Below are positions 35,187 to 44,320 of a stretch of 64,000 nt of DNA, in pieces. The position numbers and the translations under genes were made by a program. This stretch comes from Sulfitobacter sp. DSM 110093 (GTDB lineage: Bacteria > Pseudomonadota > Alphaproteobacteria > Rhodobacterales > Rhodobacteraceae), in assembly GCF_022788715.1 (NCBI RefSeq), contig NZ_CP085167.1:1299001-1363000 (forward strand), read 5' to 3'. The notes beneath the pieces are model-generated. The model was not told the origin of the DNA. It searched no databases and saw nothing but the letters and a program-made list of their open reading frames with translations. The first letter of the stretch is position 1. Each line of letters opens with the position of its first letter.

Positions 35187-37988
35187 ATGACAGACCAATC
35201 CCTTGCCGCCCGGATCACCCGTTCCCCCCGCATCTACCACCGCGAGCGCGCGCAGGATGCCGCTGCCCTGTTGCCTGATCTTGCACCCGACCTTCGCGAT
35301 ATGGTTTCGGCCGCTGCCTCTACCGCGCCTTATCTCATGGCGCTTTTGGAGAAGGAGGCCGATTGGCTTACTCAGGCCGTCGATAACCCCGAAGCCGCGC
35401 TTGCGGCCAACCGCGATGCGGCGGCGGAATTTGCGCCAGACCGCCTGGCCGATGGGCTGCGTCAGGGCAAGCGGCGCATGGCGCTGTTGACCGGGCTGGC
35501 CGATCTTGGCGGGGCGTGGTCGCTAGAGGAAGTAACCGGTGCGCTGACTGATTACGCCGATGCCGCTTGTGGCGCTGCGCTGAGAGCGGGGCTTGCTGCC
35601 CAGATCAAACGCGGCAAGCTGCCCGGCATGACGATGGACGATCTGGCCGATTGCGCAGGAATGGTCGTTTTCGCGATGGGCAAGATGGGCGCGGGGGAAT
35701 TGAACTATTCCTCCGACATCGATCTGATTTGCCTCTTTGACGAGAACCGCTTCGCGCCCGATGATTTCCACGCGGCCCGCAGCGCTTTTGTCAAAGCGAC
35801 GCGGGCCATGTCGGGCACGCTGAGCGATATCACCGCCCAAGGCTATGTTTTTCGGACCGATCTGCGCCTGCGTCCCGATCCTGCCGTCACCCCTGTCTGC
35901 ATCGGGATGGAGGCGGCAGAGCGCTATTACGAAAGCCTTGGCCGCACATGGGAACGCGCCGCCTATATCAAGGCACGGCCTGCTGTGGGTGACACGGCGG
36001 CGGGCGAGACATTCCTGCAATCGCTACGGCCCTTCGTCTGGCGCCGCCATCTTGATTTCGCCGCCATCCAAGACGCCCATGACATGCGGCTGGCGATCCG
36101 CGAGCACAAAGGTCTGGGCGGCCCGATTACCCTGCCGGGGCATGACATGAAACTGGGCCGGGGCGGCATCCGCGAGATTGAGTTCTTTACCCAGACCCGA
36201 CAATTGATTGCCGGGGGGCGCGACCCTGAACTGCGCGCGCGTGGCACGCTGGCCGGGCTCAGTGTGCTGGCCGAAAAGAACTGGGTGCCGCAAGAGGTCG
36301 CCGAAACACTCAGTGATCACTACCGCGCACACCGCACGGTAGAGCATCGGTTGCAAATGGTGCAAGACGCCCAAACCCACACGCTGCCCCGGAGCGAAGC
36401 GGATTTCGAACGTCTCGCGTGCATGATGGATATGGATACGAACGCGTTGGAGGCAGACCTACACCGCCGCTTGCAGGGGGTACACGATCTGATCGAAAGC
36501 TTCTTTGCGGCCACCCGCGAAGAGCCCGAAACTGCCAGTCCGTCACATCAATTTGACACTTCGGTGCTGGACCGTTGGCCCAGCTACCCGGCGCTGCGTT
36601 CAGAACGTGGCGCGGATATCTTCGGGCGGCTAAAGCCACTGCTGCTTGATCGGCTGGCGCGATCGGCAAAGCCAGATGAGGGGCTGTTGGCCTTCGACGG
36701 GTTCCTTTCCGGCTTGCCTGCGGGGGTGCAATTATTCTCGCTTTTGCGGGCCAATCCACAGCTGGGGGATCTGCTGGTCGATATCGTCGCCACATCACCT
36801 GCACTGGCCGCGCATTTGTCGCGCAATTCGGGTGTGTTCGATGCGGTGATTGGGGGGGATTTCTTTTCCGAGTGGCCGGGGCAAGAGCCGCTGACCAAGA
36901 TGCTCCAAGATCATCTGGCGCAAGAGGCTGATTATGAATTGCGCCTCGACGGTACCCGCCGTTGGGCGCGGGAATGGCATTTTCGGATCGGCGTACACCT
37001 GCTGCGCGGGCTCATCGACGCGGCCACCGCCAGCCGCCAATATGCCGAGCTTGCCCAAGCCGTTTTGCAAGCGCTTTGGCCCGTGGTTGTCGATCAATTC
37101 GCCTCCCGCCACGGCCCGCCACCGGGGCGCGGGGCGGTGATCCTTGGCATGGGCTCGCTTGGGGCGGGGCGGCTGACGCCGACCTCAGACCTTGACATGC
37201 TGGTGATCTATGATGCCGATGGGGTAGATACATCCGACGGGCGCAGGCCCCTTGCCACGCGGACCTATTATGCACGGCTGACGCAGGCGATGATTACCGC
37301 GATGACGGCCCCGATGGCACAGGGCAAGCTTTATGACATCGACATGCGGCTGCGGCCTTCGGGCAATCAGGGTCCCGTGGCGACCAGCCTCGCCAGCTTT
37401 GAAAGCTATCAAAAAGAACAGGCATGGGTGTGGGAGCATCTGGCGCTGACCCGCGCAAGGGTAATCGCGGGCCCCGACGATCTGGGCCGAGATGTCGAAG
37501 CCTTGCGCCAAGAGATATTGGGCCGCGCCGCGCCGCGTGACAATGTGCTGGGCGAAGTGGCCAAGATGCGCCTTCGCATCGCCGCCGCGCGCAGTCCGAC
37601 CGGACCGCTCGACGCCAAGACCGGCGCGGGGCGGTTGCAGGACATAGAGCTTTTCGCCCAAGCGGGCGCGCTGATCGGCGGCACCGGCGCACGCGCGATT
37701 GACGCAGGACTGGCCGCGGCGCGTGCGGCAGGGGTGATTAATGCAGATGCCGAGGCTGCGCTTTCAGGGGCTTATACCAACGCATGGACCCTGATCTGTG
37801 CAAAACGCCTGCTGTCGGCCAAACCTTTGGACGCTGCCGCGTTGGGGCAGGCGGGAACAAGTTTCCTTTGCCGAGTGCTTGACTGTGATGATCTTTCCGC
37901 TTTGGAGGCTAAAGTGCAGGCCGACTATGCCACCGCAGGCGATATCATCGCGGCCGCGTTGCCGGATCCAGCACAGGAGCGGGCATGA
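35187..37988 (+). CDS. glnE: Glutamine synthetase adenylyltransferase/deadenylylase
   Basis: A 933-aa bifunctional enzyme that adenylylates glutamine synthetase when nitrogen is plentiful and reverses it when scarce. Two nucleotidyltransferase domains are seen: the N-terminal one with FAMGKMGAGELNYSSDIDLI (about residues 160-180) and the C-terminal one with LGMGSLGAGRLTPTSDLDML (about 650-670), each with the GS/GM..DxD metal motif, and DMRLRPSGNQGPVATSLASF. The start ATG 35187 (MTDQSLAARITRSPR) fits homologues. Its stop overlaps the next ATG. Confidence 0.95.
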   Translation: MTDQSLAARITRSPRIYHRERAQDAAALLPDLAPDLRDMVSAAASTAPYLMALLEKEADWLTQAVDNPEAALAANRDAAAEFAPDRLADGLRQGKRRMALLTGLADLGGAWSLEEVTGALTDYADAACGAALRAGLAAQIKRGKLPGMTMDDLADCAGMVVFAMGKMGAGELNYSSDIDLICLFDENRFAPDDFHAARSAFVKATRAMSGTLSDITAQGYVFRTDLRLRPDPAVTPVCIGMEAAERYYESLGRTWERAAYIKARPAVGDTAAGETFLQSLRPFVWRRHLDFAAIQDAHDMRLAIREHKGLGGPITLPGHDMKLGRGGIREIEFFTQTRQLIAGGRDPELRARGTLAGLSVLAEKNWVPQEVAETLSDHYRAHRTVEHRLQMVQDAQTHTLPRSEADFERLACMMDMDTNALEADLHRRLQGVHDLIESFFAATREEPETASPSHQFDTSVLDRWPSYPALRSERGADIFGRLKPLLLDRLARSAKPDEGLLAFDGFLSGLPAGVQLFSLLRANPQLGDLLVDIVATSPALAAHLSRNSGVFDAVIGGDFFSEWPGQEPLTKMLQDHLAQEADYELRLDGTRRWAREWHFRIGVHLLRGLIDAATASRQYAELAQAVLQALWPVVVDQFASRHGPPPGRGAVILGMGSLGAGRLTPTSDLDMLVIYDADGVDTSDGRRPLATRTYYARLTQAMITAMTAPMAQGKLYDIDMRLRPSGNQGPVATSLASFESYQKEQAWVWEHLALTRARVIAGPDDLGRDVEALRQEILGRAAPRDNVLGEVAKMRLRIAAARSPTGPLDAKTGAGRLQDIELFAQAGALIGGTGARAIDAGLAAARAAGVINADAEAALSGAYTNAWTLICAKRLLSAKPLDAAALGQAGTSFLCRVLDCDDLSALEAKVQADYATAGDIIAAALPDPAQERA

Positions 37989-38257
37989 CTGACGTAAATC
38001 CCGACGATCCTAAAGGATTGATCCGCGAATCCTACCGGATGGAGGGGATCGGCCCCACTGAGTGTCGCAGTGTCTTTCTTGATTGGGCGTTAAGCCTACC
38101 GGAAGGGCGCGACAGCGGGGCGGCCATTGCACGCTTATTGGACCAATACGGCGGGGCAGCCGCGGATCACCCGATGACGCGGGTGTTGTCTGAGGGGCAG
38201 ACAACGCTTACCACGCCGCGACGCCGGGGCGGCTGGCGTGGTAGGGCGCGCAACTGA
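37985..38257 (+). CDS. Small hypothetical protein coupled to glnE
   Basis: A 90-aa protein whose ATG overlaps the glnE stop as ATGA, so the two are co-translated. It reads as a soluble helical domain (LIRESYRMEGIGPTECRSVF, LDWALSLPEGRDSGAAIARL) with a basic, probably disordered tail ending RRRGGWRGRARN. I recognise no family. Coupling suggests a role near nitrogen control, or simply a convenient operon position. Confidence 0.65.
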   Translation: MTDVNPDDPKGLIRESYRMEGIGPTECRSVFLDWALSLPEGRDSGAAIARLLDQYGGAAADHPMTRVLSEGQTTLTTPRRRGGWRGRARN

Positions 38258-38318
38258 TCGCTGCTTGGGTGGTGTAAAACCTCTTTCCCAAACGGCACGA
38301 ACCCAGTACGAGGGCGCT

Positions 38319-39545
38319 ATGACAACGCCCCAAACCCCCTCCGCCCCGCAGCCCGCCACGCTTCCCGTGGTGCGCCTTTTGCCCAAGGCCAACGCCCGTG
38401 CCATCCGCCACGGCTTTCCTTGGGTCTATGCCAATGAATTGGTGACCGACCGCCGCACGCGGGGCCTTGCCCCCGGCACTCTGGCGCGGCTGGAGGATGA
38501 GAACCGCACGCCCATGGGGCTGGTCGCGGTCAATCCGAACTCCAAGATCATCGCCCGGATGCTGGACCAAGACCCGGAGGCCGAGATCACTCAGGCGTGG
38601 TTTGAGACCCGCATCACCCGCGCCCTTGCCCTGCGCGGCCAGCTTTACGATCAGCCTTACTACCGCCTGATCCATGCCGAGGCCGATGGCCTGCCCGGCG
38701 TCATCATCGACCGCTTTGGCGACACTTGCGTGATCCAGCCCAACGCCGCTTGGGCCGATGCGCTGCTTGAGCCGCTCGTGGCCGCCCTGCAATCGGTGAC
38801 TGGCGTGACCAATGTGCTGAAAAACGCCGCGGGCCGCACGCGCAAGCTGGAAGGTTTGGACGATGCCTCGGTCACGCTCGCCGGCACCACGCCCGAAGGC
38901 CCATTGGCCGTGCCGATGAATGGGGCGACTTATATGGCCGACCTCACCGGCGGTCAGAAAACCGGCCTGTTCTATGACCAACGCCCTAACCACGCTTTTG
39001 CCGCCAACCTCGCGCGCAATGGCGCACGGGTGCTGGACGTCTTTGCCCATGTCGGCGGCTTCTCCCTCGCCGCTCTTGCGAATGGCGCGTCTTCGGCGCT
39101 GGCCGTTGACGGGTCTGCGCCTGCGCTGGAACTGGCCGAAGCCGGGGCCGCCGCGATGAACATGCAAGACCGTTTCACCACCCGTCAAGGTGATGCCTTT
39201 GACGTGCTTACCGCCCTGCGCGATGAGGGCGAGACCTTTGACGTGGTGATCTGCGACCCGCCCGCCTTTGCCCCCTCGCGCCAAGCGGTCGAGGCAGGCT
39301 TGCGCGCCTATGAGCGTGTGGCGCGCCTCTCGGCGCAGCTGGTGGCAGAGAATGGTATTTTGGGGCTTTGTTCCTGTTCCCATGCCGCTGACCTTGCACA
39401 ATTCCGGACCGCCTCGGTGCGCGGCATTGGCCGGGCCGGGCGTCGCGCCATGCTGCTGCACACCGGCTTTGCCGGGGCCGACCACCCGCAACTGCCGCAG
39501 TTGGCGGAAAGCGGCTACCTCAAGTCGCTGTTCTTCCGTCTATAA
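38319..39545 (+). CDS. Class I SAM-dependent rRNA cytosine methyltransferase (RlmI-like)
   Basis: A 408-aa enzyme: an N-terminal PUA domain (KANARAIRHGFPWVYANELV, residues about 25-95), an EEHEE-type linker, and the Rossmann methyltransferase (MADLTGGQKTGLFYDQRPNH, VLDVFAHVGGFSLAAL for SAM binding, DVVICDPPAFAPS as the catalytic motif IV). RlmI and its relatives make m5C in 23S rRNA; the exact base is not readable. ATG 38319 follows GAGGG. Its stop overlaps the start of the PIN-domain gene by one base (TAATG). Confidence 0.88.
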   Translation: MTTPQTPSAPQPATLPVVRLLPKANARAIRHGFPWVYANELVTDRRTRGLAPGTLARLEDENRTPMGLVAVNPNSKIIARMLDQDPEAEITQAWFETRITRALALRGQLYDQPYYRLIHAEADGLPGVIIDRFGDTCVIQPNAAWADALLEPLVAALQSVTGVTNVLKNAAGRTRKLEGLDDASVTLAGTTPEGPLAVPMNGATYMADLTGGQKTGLFYDQRPNHAFAANLARNGARVLDVFAHVGGFSLAALANGASSALAVDGSAPALELAEAGAAAMNMQDRFTTRQGDAFDVLTALRDEGETFDVVICDPPAFAPSRQAVEAGLRAYERVARLSAQLVAENGILGLCSCSHAADLAQFRTASVRGIGRAGRRAMLLHTGFAGADHPQLPQLAESGYLKSLFFRL

Positions 39546-40096
39546 TGCAAAACCGCCCCCGCGTTCTGATCGACACCTGCGTGCTGTTCCCCACGGTAAT
39601 GCGCGAGATGGTGCTCGGCGTGGCGCGCGGGGGTGCGTTTGAACCGATATGGTCGGCCCGTATACTTGAGGAATGGGCCCGCGCGGCGATCAAGCTTGGT
39701 CCCACGGGCGAAGCCCAAGCGCGGGCCGAGATCGCGCTTTTGCGCAGCAAATGGCCCGCGTCCGAACGCGACGCGGCTCCCGGTTTGCAGGCGCGGCTGT
39801 GGTTGCCGGATGCGGATGACATCCATGTGCTGGCCGTCGCCGTAGCCAGCAGTGCTGACATGATCCTCACGCTCAATGCCAAAGACTTTCCGCGCCAGAT
39901 TCTCGCGGAAGAAGGGCTAAGCCGGGCCGATCCTGACAGCTATTTGCACGGCATATGGCAAGCATCGCCGGAATGGGTCGCCCCCGTGGCCGAAGATGTG
40001 CTGAAAGAAGCGCGGCGGCTATCGGGCGAAGACTGGGAACTGCGGGCACTGCTGAAAAAAGCCCGTTTGCCACGCTTGGCCAAGGCGCTCGGCTAG
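39545..40096 (+). CDS. PIN-domain putative ribonuclease
   Basis: A 183-aa protein with the PIN signature: first acidic residue in VLIDTCVLFP, a Glu in RILEEWARAA, then LPDADDIHVLAVAVASSADMI and LTLNAKDFP carrying the remaining acids. This form (VLxDTCVLxP ... DxDDxHVLAAA) is common among solitary PIN proteins of the VapC type. No antitoxin precedes it; instead it is translationally coupled to the rRNA methyltransferase. It may process RNA or be an orphan toxin. It overlaps the convergent M48 gene by 4 bp (CTAG). Confidence 0.8.
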   Translation: MQNRPRVLIDTCVLFPTVMREMVLGVARGGAFEPIWSARILEEWARAAIKLGPTGEAQARAEIALLRSKWPASERDAAPGLQARLWLPDADDIHVLAVAVASSADMILTLNAKDFPRQILAEEGLSRADPDSYLHGIWQASPEWVAPVAEDVLKEARRLSGEDWELRALLKKARLPRLAKALG

Positions 40097-40776
40097 CCAT
40101 CCCACCGCAATTGCATCTGGCGCAGCTTGTCGATCCGTTCTTCGGTCTTGGGGTGGCTCAGCAGCCACGCGGGCGGCCGATTGCCCGCTGATTGGGTCAG
40201 CGCGTCCAGCTTTTCAAACAGTGAAATCTGCGGGCCGATACCGATCCCGGCTTTGGTGAGCAGCGCGGCAGCATAGGCGTCGGCCTCATATTCATCGTTG
40301 CGCGACAGCCGCGCCGCAAGCAGGCTGGTTAGCCCGCTGGCGATCCAGACGCCGATGCCGGGAATAAGCCGTCCCAGCACCATTGCCAGCGCCGTGCGCA
40401 GGGCGTTCTGGCCCGAAAAATCAATCATGCGGCGGCGAGAATGCCCAAGTGCAACATGGCCCAATTCATGTGCGATCACGCTGGCCAGTTCTTCAGCCGT
40501 CACAGCCCCTTGGCGGAATTTGTTATAGAAACCACGGGTTATAAATATACGCCCATCGGGGGCCGCCAGCCCGTTGACTGGCTCGATCTCATAAAGATGC
40601 ACCTTGATGCGCGGCAGGTCGAGCGCCTTGGCCATACGGTTGCTGATGTCGTTCAACTTGGGATCAACCAGCGGGCTGGATTTCGCATCCAACTCTCGCG
40701 CAGTGCGCCAAGCGGAAAAGCGGTACATCGCCAGCGCATAGAGAATTGCGAGAAGAATGGGGATTATGCGGATCAT
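40093..40776 (-). CDS. M48-family metalloprotease (HtpX/Oma1-like)
   Basis: A 227-aa zinc protease with an N-terminal membrane anchor (MIRIIPILLAILYALAMYRF), the zinc motif HELGHVALGHS at about residues 112-122, a hydrophobic hairpin, and the third ligand region RNDEYEADAYAAAL. A C-terminal SHPKTEERIDKL motif is typical for the family. It is likely involved in membrane-protein quality control or periplasmic processing. Its start is 72 bp from the OsmC gene on the same strand. Confidence 0.88.
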   Translation of the reverse strand: MIRIIPILLAILYALAMYRFSAWRTARELDAKSSPLVDPKLNDISNRMAKALDLPRIKVHLYEIEPVNGLAAPDGRIFITRGFYNKFRQGAVTAEELASVIAHELGHVALGHSRRRMIDFSGQNALRTALAMVLGRLIPGIGVWIASGLTSLLAARLSRNDEYEADAYAAALLTKAGIGIGPQISLFEKLDALTQSAGNRPPAWLLSHPKTEERIDKLRQMQLRWDG

Positions 40777-40848
40777 GCGCTCAATATGGGGAGCGGGGGG
40801 GCCGGGGGCAAGCGGCCAACGCCTGCGCCCCGGTGATATTTGCGACGA

Positions 40849-41280
40849 TTAAACGAGTTTGGCGTCCATCGTGATCTCAGCCGTCAGCAGCTTGGAGATT
40901 GGGCAGTTCTCCTTGGCGGTCTTCGCGGCTTTGTCGAAGTCCTCTTGGCTCGCGCCGGGGATGCTGGCCTCGACCGTCAGATGCACTTTGGGCACGTGGA
41001 AGCCGCCGTCTTTCTCTTCCAGATGCACTTCTGCCTTGGTCTCGATGCTGTCGGGCGTCAGGTCGCTTTGCCCAAGGATCATCGACAACGCCATGGAGAA
41101 ACAAGACGCATGGGCCGCGCCGATCAGTTCCTCGGGGTTGGTGCCTTCTTTGCCTTCAAAGCGCGTGTTGAAACCGTAAGGCTGGTCAGACAGCACACCG
41201 CTTTGGGTTGAGACATGGCCCTTGCCTTCTTTGAGCGAGCCTTCCCATTTTGCATTGCCGGATTTTACGATCGAAGCCAT
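40849..41280 (-). CDS. osmC: OsmC-family peroxiredoxin
   Basis: A 143-aa thiol peroxidase of the OsmC type that reduces organic hydroperoxides. The two catalytic Cys are present (AAHASCFSMALS near residue 59 and KENCPISKLL near 125), as are the TNPEELIGAAHA and PYGFNTRFEG stretches. ATG 41280 begins MASIVKSGNAKWEG. OsmC genes are often osmotically or peroxide induced; no operator is evident here. Confidence 0.92.
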   Translation of the reverse strand: MASIVKSGNAKWEGSLKEGKGHVSTQSGVLSDQPYGFNTRFEGKEGTNPEELIGAAHASCFSMALSMILGQSDLTPDSIETKAEVHLEEKDGGFHVPKVHLTVEASIPGASQEDFDKAAKTAKENCPISKLLTAEITMDAKLV

Positions 41281-41357
41281 TGGAATGTCCTTTCACTGTG
41301 CTTGCGTTCGTCACCTCAACTGACGCAGCACGGCAAAGTTTCAAGGCACAGTCTCAC

Positions 41358-42545
41358 TCAGCGGGTCATCGCCTTGATGCCCCGGCTTAGCCCTTCGAGG
41401 GTCATCGGCACCATGGCCTCGGGGCCGAAAATCTCTTGGATCATCGCGATCGACTGGGTGTAGCCCCATTGCCGTTCCGGCACCGGGTTGATCCACAGGT
41501 GGTTGGGCCATTGATCCCGCGCACGGGCGAGCCATGTGGCACCGGCCTCCGCGTTCCAATGCTCATTCGCGCCGCCGGGATAGGCGATCTCATAGGGCGA
41601 CATGGAGGCGTCACCGACAAAGATGCATTTATAATCCGAGCCGTAACTGCGCAGTACCTCATGGGTGGGGATCTGCGCATCCCACCGGCGGCGGTTGTCG
41701 CGCCAGACACCTTCGTAAAGGCAGTTGTGGAAGTAGAAATGCTCAAGATGTTTGAACTCGCCCCGCGCGGCGCTGAACAACTCTTCAACAACCTTCACAT
41801 GCGGATCCATAGAACCGCCGATGTCGAGAAACAGCAGCACTTTCACGGCATTGCGCCGCTCTGGCCGGGTTTTCACATCCAGATAGCCATGCTCCGCCGT
41901 GGCGCGGATGGTGCCGTTCAGGTCGAACTCTTCCGCCGCCCCGTCGCGTGCCCAACGGCGCAGACGTTTAAGCGCCAGTTTAATGTTGCGGGTGCCGATC
42001 TCGACGTTGTCATCCAGATTGCGGAACTCGCGCTTGTCCCAGACCTTGACCGCGCGCTGGTGGCGGCTTTCCTTCTGGCCGATCCGCACACCTTCTGGGT
42101 TGTAGCCATAGGCGCCAAAAGGCGAGGTGCCCGCCGTGCCGACCCATTTGGAGCCGCCCTGATGTCGGCCCTTTTGTTCCTCAAGCCGCTTTTTCAGCGT
42201 CTCCATCAGCTTGTCGAAACCGCCCATGGCTTCGATCTCGGCCTTTTCTTCTTCGCTCAAGTGCTTTTCGGCCATCTTCCGCAGCCAGTCTTCGGGCAGG
42301 TCCACGGCGTCGAGCACATCATCTAGGCTGATGTTCTCCAACCCCTTAAAGGCCGCTGCAAAGGCGCGGTCGAACTTGTCGATGTTGCGCTCGTCTTTCA
42401 CCATCGACACGCGGGCGAGATAGTAAAACGCCTCAACGTCATAGGTGGCCAGCCCCGCCTTCATCCCCTCCAGAAAGGCCAGAAACTCGCGCAGCGAGAC
42501 CGGAACACCGTGGCGGCGGAGCTGATCGAAGAACGGCAGAAACAT
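41358..42545 (-). CDS. VWA-domain protein (CoxE-like), partner of MoxR ATPase
   Basis: A 395-aa soluble protein. The C-terminal half is a von Willebrand A domain with a MIDAS motif (FLDIGGSMDPH at about residue 245, then later Thr/Asp sites); the N-terminal half is helical (FFDQLRRHGVPVSLREFLAF). Such VWA proteins work with MoxR AAA+ ATPases as chaperones inserting metals or cofactors, and a MoxR gene lies 1.8 kb upstream on the same strand. Its ATG overlaps the stop of a 56-aa membrane ORF (TGATG). Confidence 0.88.
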   Translation of the reverse strand: MFLPFFDQLRRHGVPVSLREFLAFLEGMKAGLATYDVEAFYYLARVSMVKDERNIDKFDRAFAAAFKGLENISLDDVLDAVDLPEDWLRKMAEKHLSEEEKAEIEAMGGFDKLMETLKKRLEEQKGRHQGGSKWVGTAGTSPFGAYGYNPEGVRIGQKESRHQRAVKVWDKREFRNLDDNVEIGTRNIKLALKRLRRWARDGAAEEFDLNGTIRATAEHGYLDVKTRPERRNAVKVLLFLDIGGSMDPHVKVVEELFSAARGEFKHLEHFYFHNCLYEGVWRDNRRRWDAQIPTHEVLRSYGSDYKCIFVGDASMSPYEIAYPGGANEHWNAEAGATWLARARDQWPNHLWINPVPERQWGYTQSIAMIQEIFGPEAMVPMTLEGLSRGIKAMTR

Positions 42546-42715
42546 CAGAGGCTCAGCGCGCGGTCCAGAAGAACCGTGGCGATCATGCCGACGATCAGGA
42601 AGGCAAAGCCGTAGCCCGTTGCATATTGCGCGATGTCTTTGCGGTTGCCGCCACGTTTGCGGGCCGTCAGCCCGCCAATTATCGCGCCGATCAATGCCAA
42701 TCCGAGTGCTATCAT
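42545..42715 (-). CDS. Small membrane protein (56 aa)
   Basis: An ORF starting ATG 42715: MIALGLALIGAIIGGLTARK, a basic Arg/Lys loop (KRGGNRKDIAQ), then a second hydrophobic segment (YGFAFLIVGMIATVLLDRAL). Two membrane helices with a positive cytoplasmic loop. It lies 27 bp after DUF2927 and its stop overlaps the VWA start by one base, so it is translated as part of this unit. The coupling and clean two-helix pattern argue that it is real; the function is unknown. Confidence 0.7.
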   Translation of the reverse strand: MIALGLALIGAIIGGLTARKRGGNRKDIAQYATGYGFAFLIVGMIATVLLDRALSL

Positions 42716-42742
42716 AACCTATTGCCCGTCTATTTTGCGGGC

Positions 42743-44113
42743 CTATCCATTGCGCGGGTTCAGGGACGCGATCTCGCGCAGCTTGGCCCGCACGGCCCAG
42801 TCAGGGCCAAAGCCGTATCGCGCCCAGCCGATGCTGTCCAGCCTGACGCGGCGCGCCTCAATGCCGCGGCCTTCGATCTCTAGCGCTTCGGCCTTAAGCA
42901 ACATGAGTGTGGCCAGAAGGGCGGCGTTTTCGCTGGCCTCGGCGATGGGCAGATGCGGCTCGATCAAGGCAAGTGCGCCGGCACCATCGCCAATGGTCAC
43001 CGCATAGCCCGCCCGCTGGGTGGCGACATAGGCGCGGTGCAGCGTGGTGCCGGGGGTGCGGGCATAGAGGGCGTCTGCCATCTGGTAATGCGCCTGCGCG
43101 GCGGCAGGATCGGTCATCTGTGTGACGCGGCCCATGGCGTAATGCGAGAATGCGTGGCGGTTGTCCTGCCAACCCTGCGCTTGGGCGATGCGCAGGGCGT
43201 CTTGGGCCGCGGCCATCCGGGCGTTGCGACTGACCTCGCGGCCAAGAGCCGTTTGGATCGCGCGGCTCCAGACCTGCGGTGTTGCGCGGGCAGGGCGGGG
43301 GGTGACAGTGCCGCCGCCGGGGTTTACCCGCGCCAAGATACCCGGCAGCCGTGCGGCCACTTCTTCGCGGCGCATGCCAGAGCGCAGCGCCGGATCATAG
43401 TAGATGCGCAGTACCAGCATGTCGAAACCGGTCAGCACCGTATGCACATTGTCGTCGTTAAAGACCGAATCCGGCAGGCGGTAGAGATCGTTCAGCGGCC
43501 CAAGCGCTTGGGCCAGTTCCTCATGCAAACAATCGCGGCTTTCCTGTGGGCTCACGTCATTGGGCAGGAAAATCGCCAGCTTGCGTCGTTCGGTCAGGCG
43601 GGTCCAATCGGTGACGGGTGAGCGCCGTGTGCGGCGATATTCCTCAAGTGTGCTGACATTAGGCACCACGAAACAGGCCGCCTGCGGCAAAAGCCGCCGG
43701 ATTTGGCTGCGGGTCACCGCTTGGATGGTGATGCTTGCCTCCCCGCCCGTGACCTCACGCAGCTCAATCCCGGCCTCGCGGCGCAAACGGGCCAGCAGCC
43801 GGGCAAGGTCCGGCCCCATTGTGGCGGGCGGTTGTCCCAGAACGCGCAGGGTGATCGGCCCCTCAAAACGGGTCAGCACGGGCAGGGCGCGGCCACTTTC
43901 CATGCGGAAGGACAGATCAAGGAAATCTTCGGTCAAGGCGGCATTCGACACATGTGGCGCCGTGGGGCGGGCTTGGGCGAACTGCTTCATCGGGGGCAGG
44001 GTGCTATCGGCGATCACCGCGCGGGTCGCGACTTCGGAATGGGAGGCGGGCACGCAGGCGTTCAGCAGCATCATCAGCGGCAGGAGCAACCGTGCCTTCA
44101 CCCCGCGCTTCAT
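42743..44113 (-). CDS. DUF2927 lipoprotein
   Basis: A 456-aa exported protein. MKRGVKARLLLPLMMLLNAC is a lipoprotein signal with Cys 20 as the lipid site. The DUF2927 domain spans about residues 65-260 (LTRFEGPITLRVLG, CFVVPNVSTLEEY, CLHEELAQALGPLNDLYRLP with a HE-x2-Q zincin-like stretch, FNDDNVHTVLTGFDMLVLRI). The C-terminal 180 residues are helical and repeat-like. The HEELAQ pattern hints at a metalloprotease fold, but this is inference. It starts a unit that continues into the small membrane ORF and the VWA gene. Confidence 0.82.
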   Translation of the reverse strand: MKRGVKARLLLPLMMLLNACVPASHSEVATRAVIADSTLPPMKQFAQARPTAPHVSNAALTEDFLDLSFRMESGRALPVLTRFEGPITLRVLGQPPATMGPDLARLLARLRREAGIELREVTGGEASITIQAVTRSQIRRLLPQAACFVVPNVSTLEEYRRTRRSPVTDWTRLTERRKLAIFLPNDVSPQESRDCLHEELAQALGPLNDLYRLPDSVFNDDNVHTVLTGFDMLVLRIYYDPALRSGMRREEVAARLPGILARVNPGGGTVTPRPARATPQVWSRAIQTALGREVSRNARMAAAQDALRIAQAQGWQDNRHAFSHYAMGRVTQMTDPAAAQAHYQMADALYARTPGTTLHRAYVATQRAGYAVTIGDGAGALALIEPHLPIAEASENAALLATLMLLKAEALEIEGRGIEARRVRLDSIGWARYGFGPDWAVRAKLREIASLNPRNG

Positions 44114-44260
44114 GCGCTTGGGCTTTCAAGATGCCAATCCCGGCGTGGTCTATAAAAGAATTCGCACGGCGCTGCCGCTGTATGTCCCTGCATTTGCCTG
44201 CCTCATCGGTCGCTCTATCCGGGTCTTGGCGCCCGTGATTGAAGCAAGCCTAGGCAGGCA

Positions 44261-44294
44261 AAAAATCAAAAGCGAGGAAAATACCCGCTTTTGA
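44261..44294 (-). terminator. moxR terminator
   Basis: TCAAAAGCG (44266-44274) and CGCTTTTGA (44286-44294) form a 9-bp stem with an 11-nt loop; the minus-strand transcript then shows six T residues. It follows the moxR stop by 27 nt and separates moxR from the DUF2927 unit. Confidence 0.85.
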
Positions 44295-44320
44295 CCTAAA
44301 GTCGTCGAGGTGTTGCCGCC

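Noticed and set aside
38208..39491. 427-codon open frame opposite the rRNA methyltransferase
   Set aside because: Antisense shadow with Gly/His/Arg-rich composition and no family motifs.
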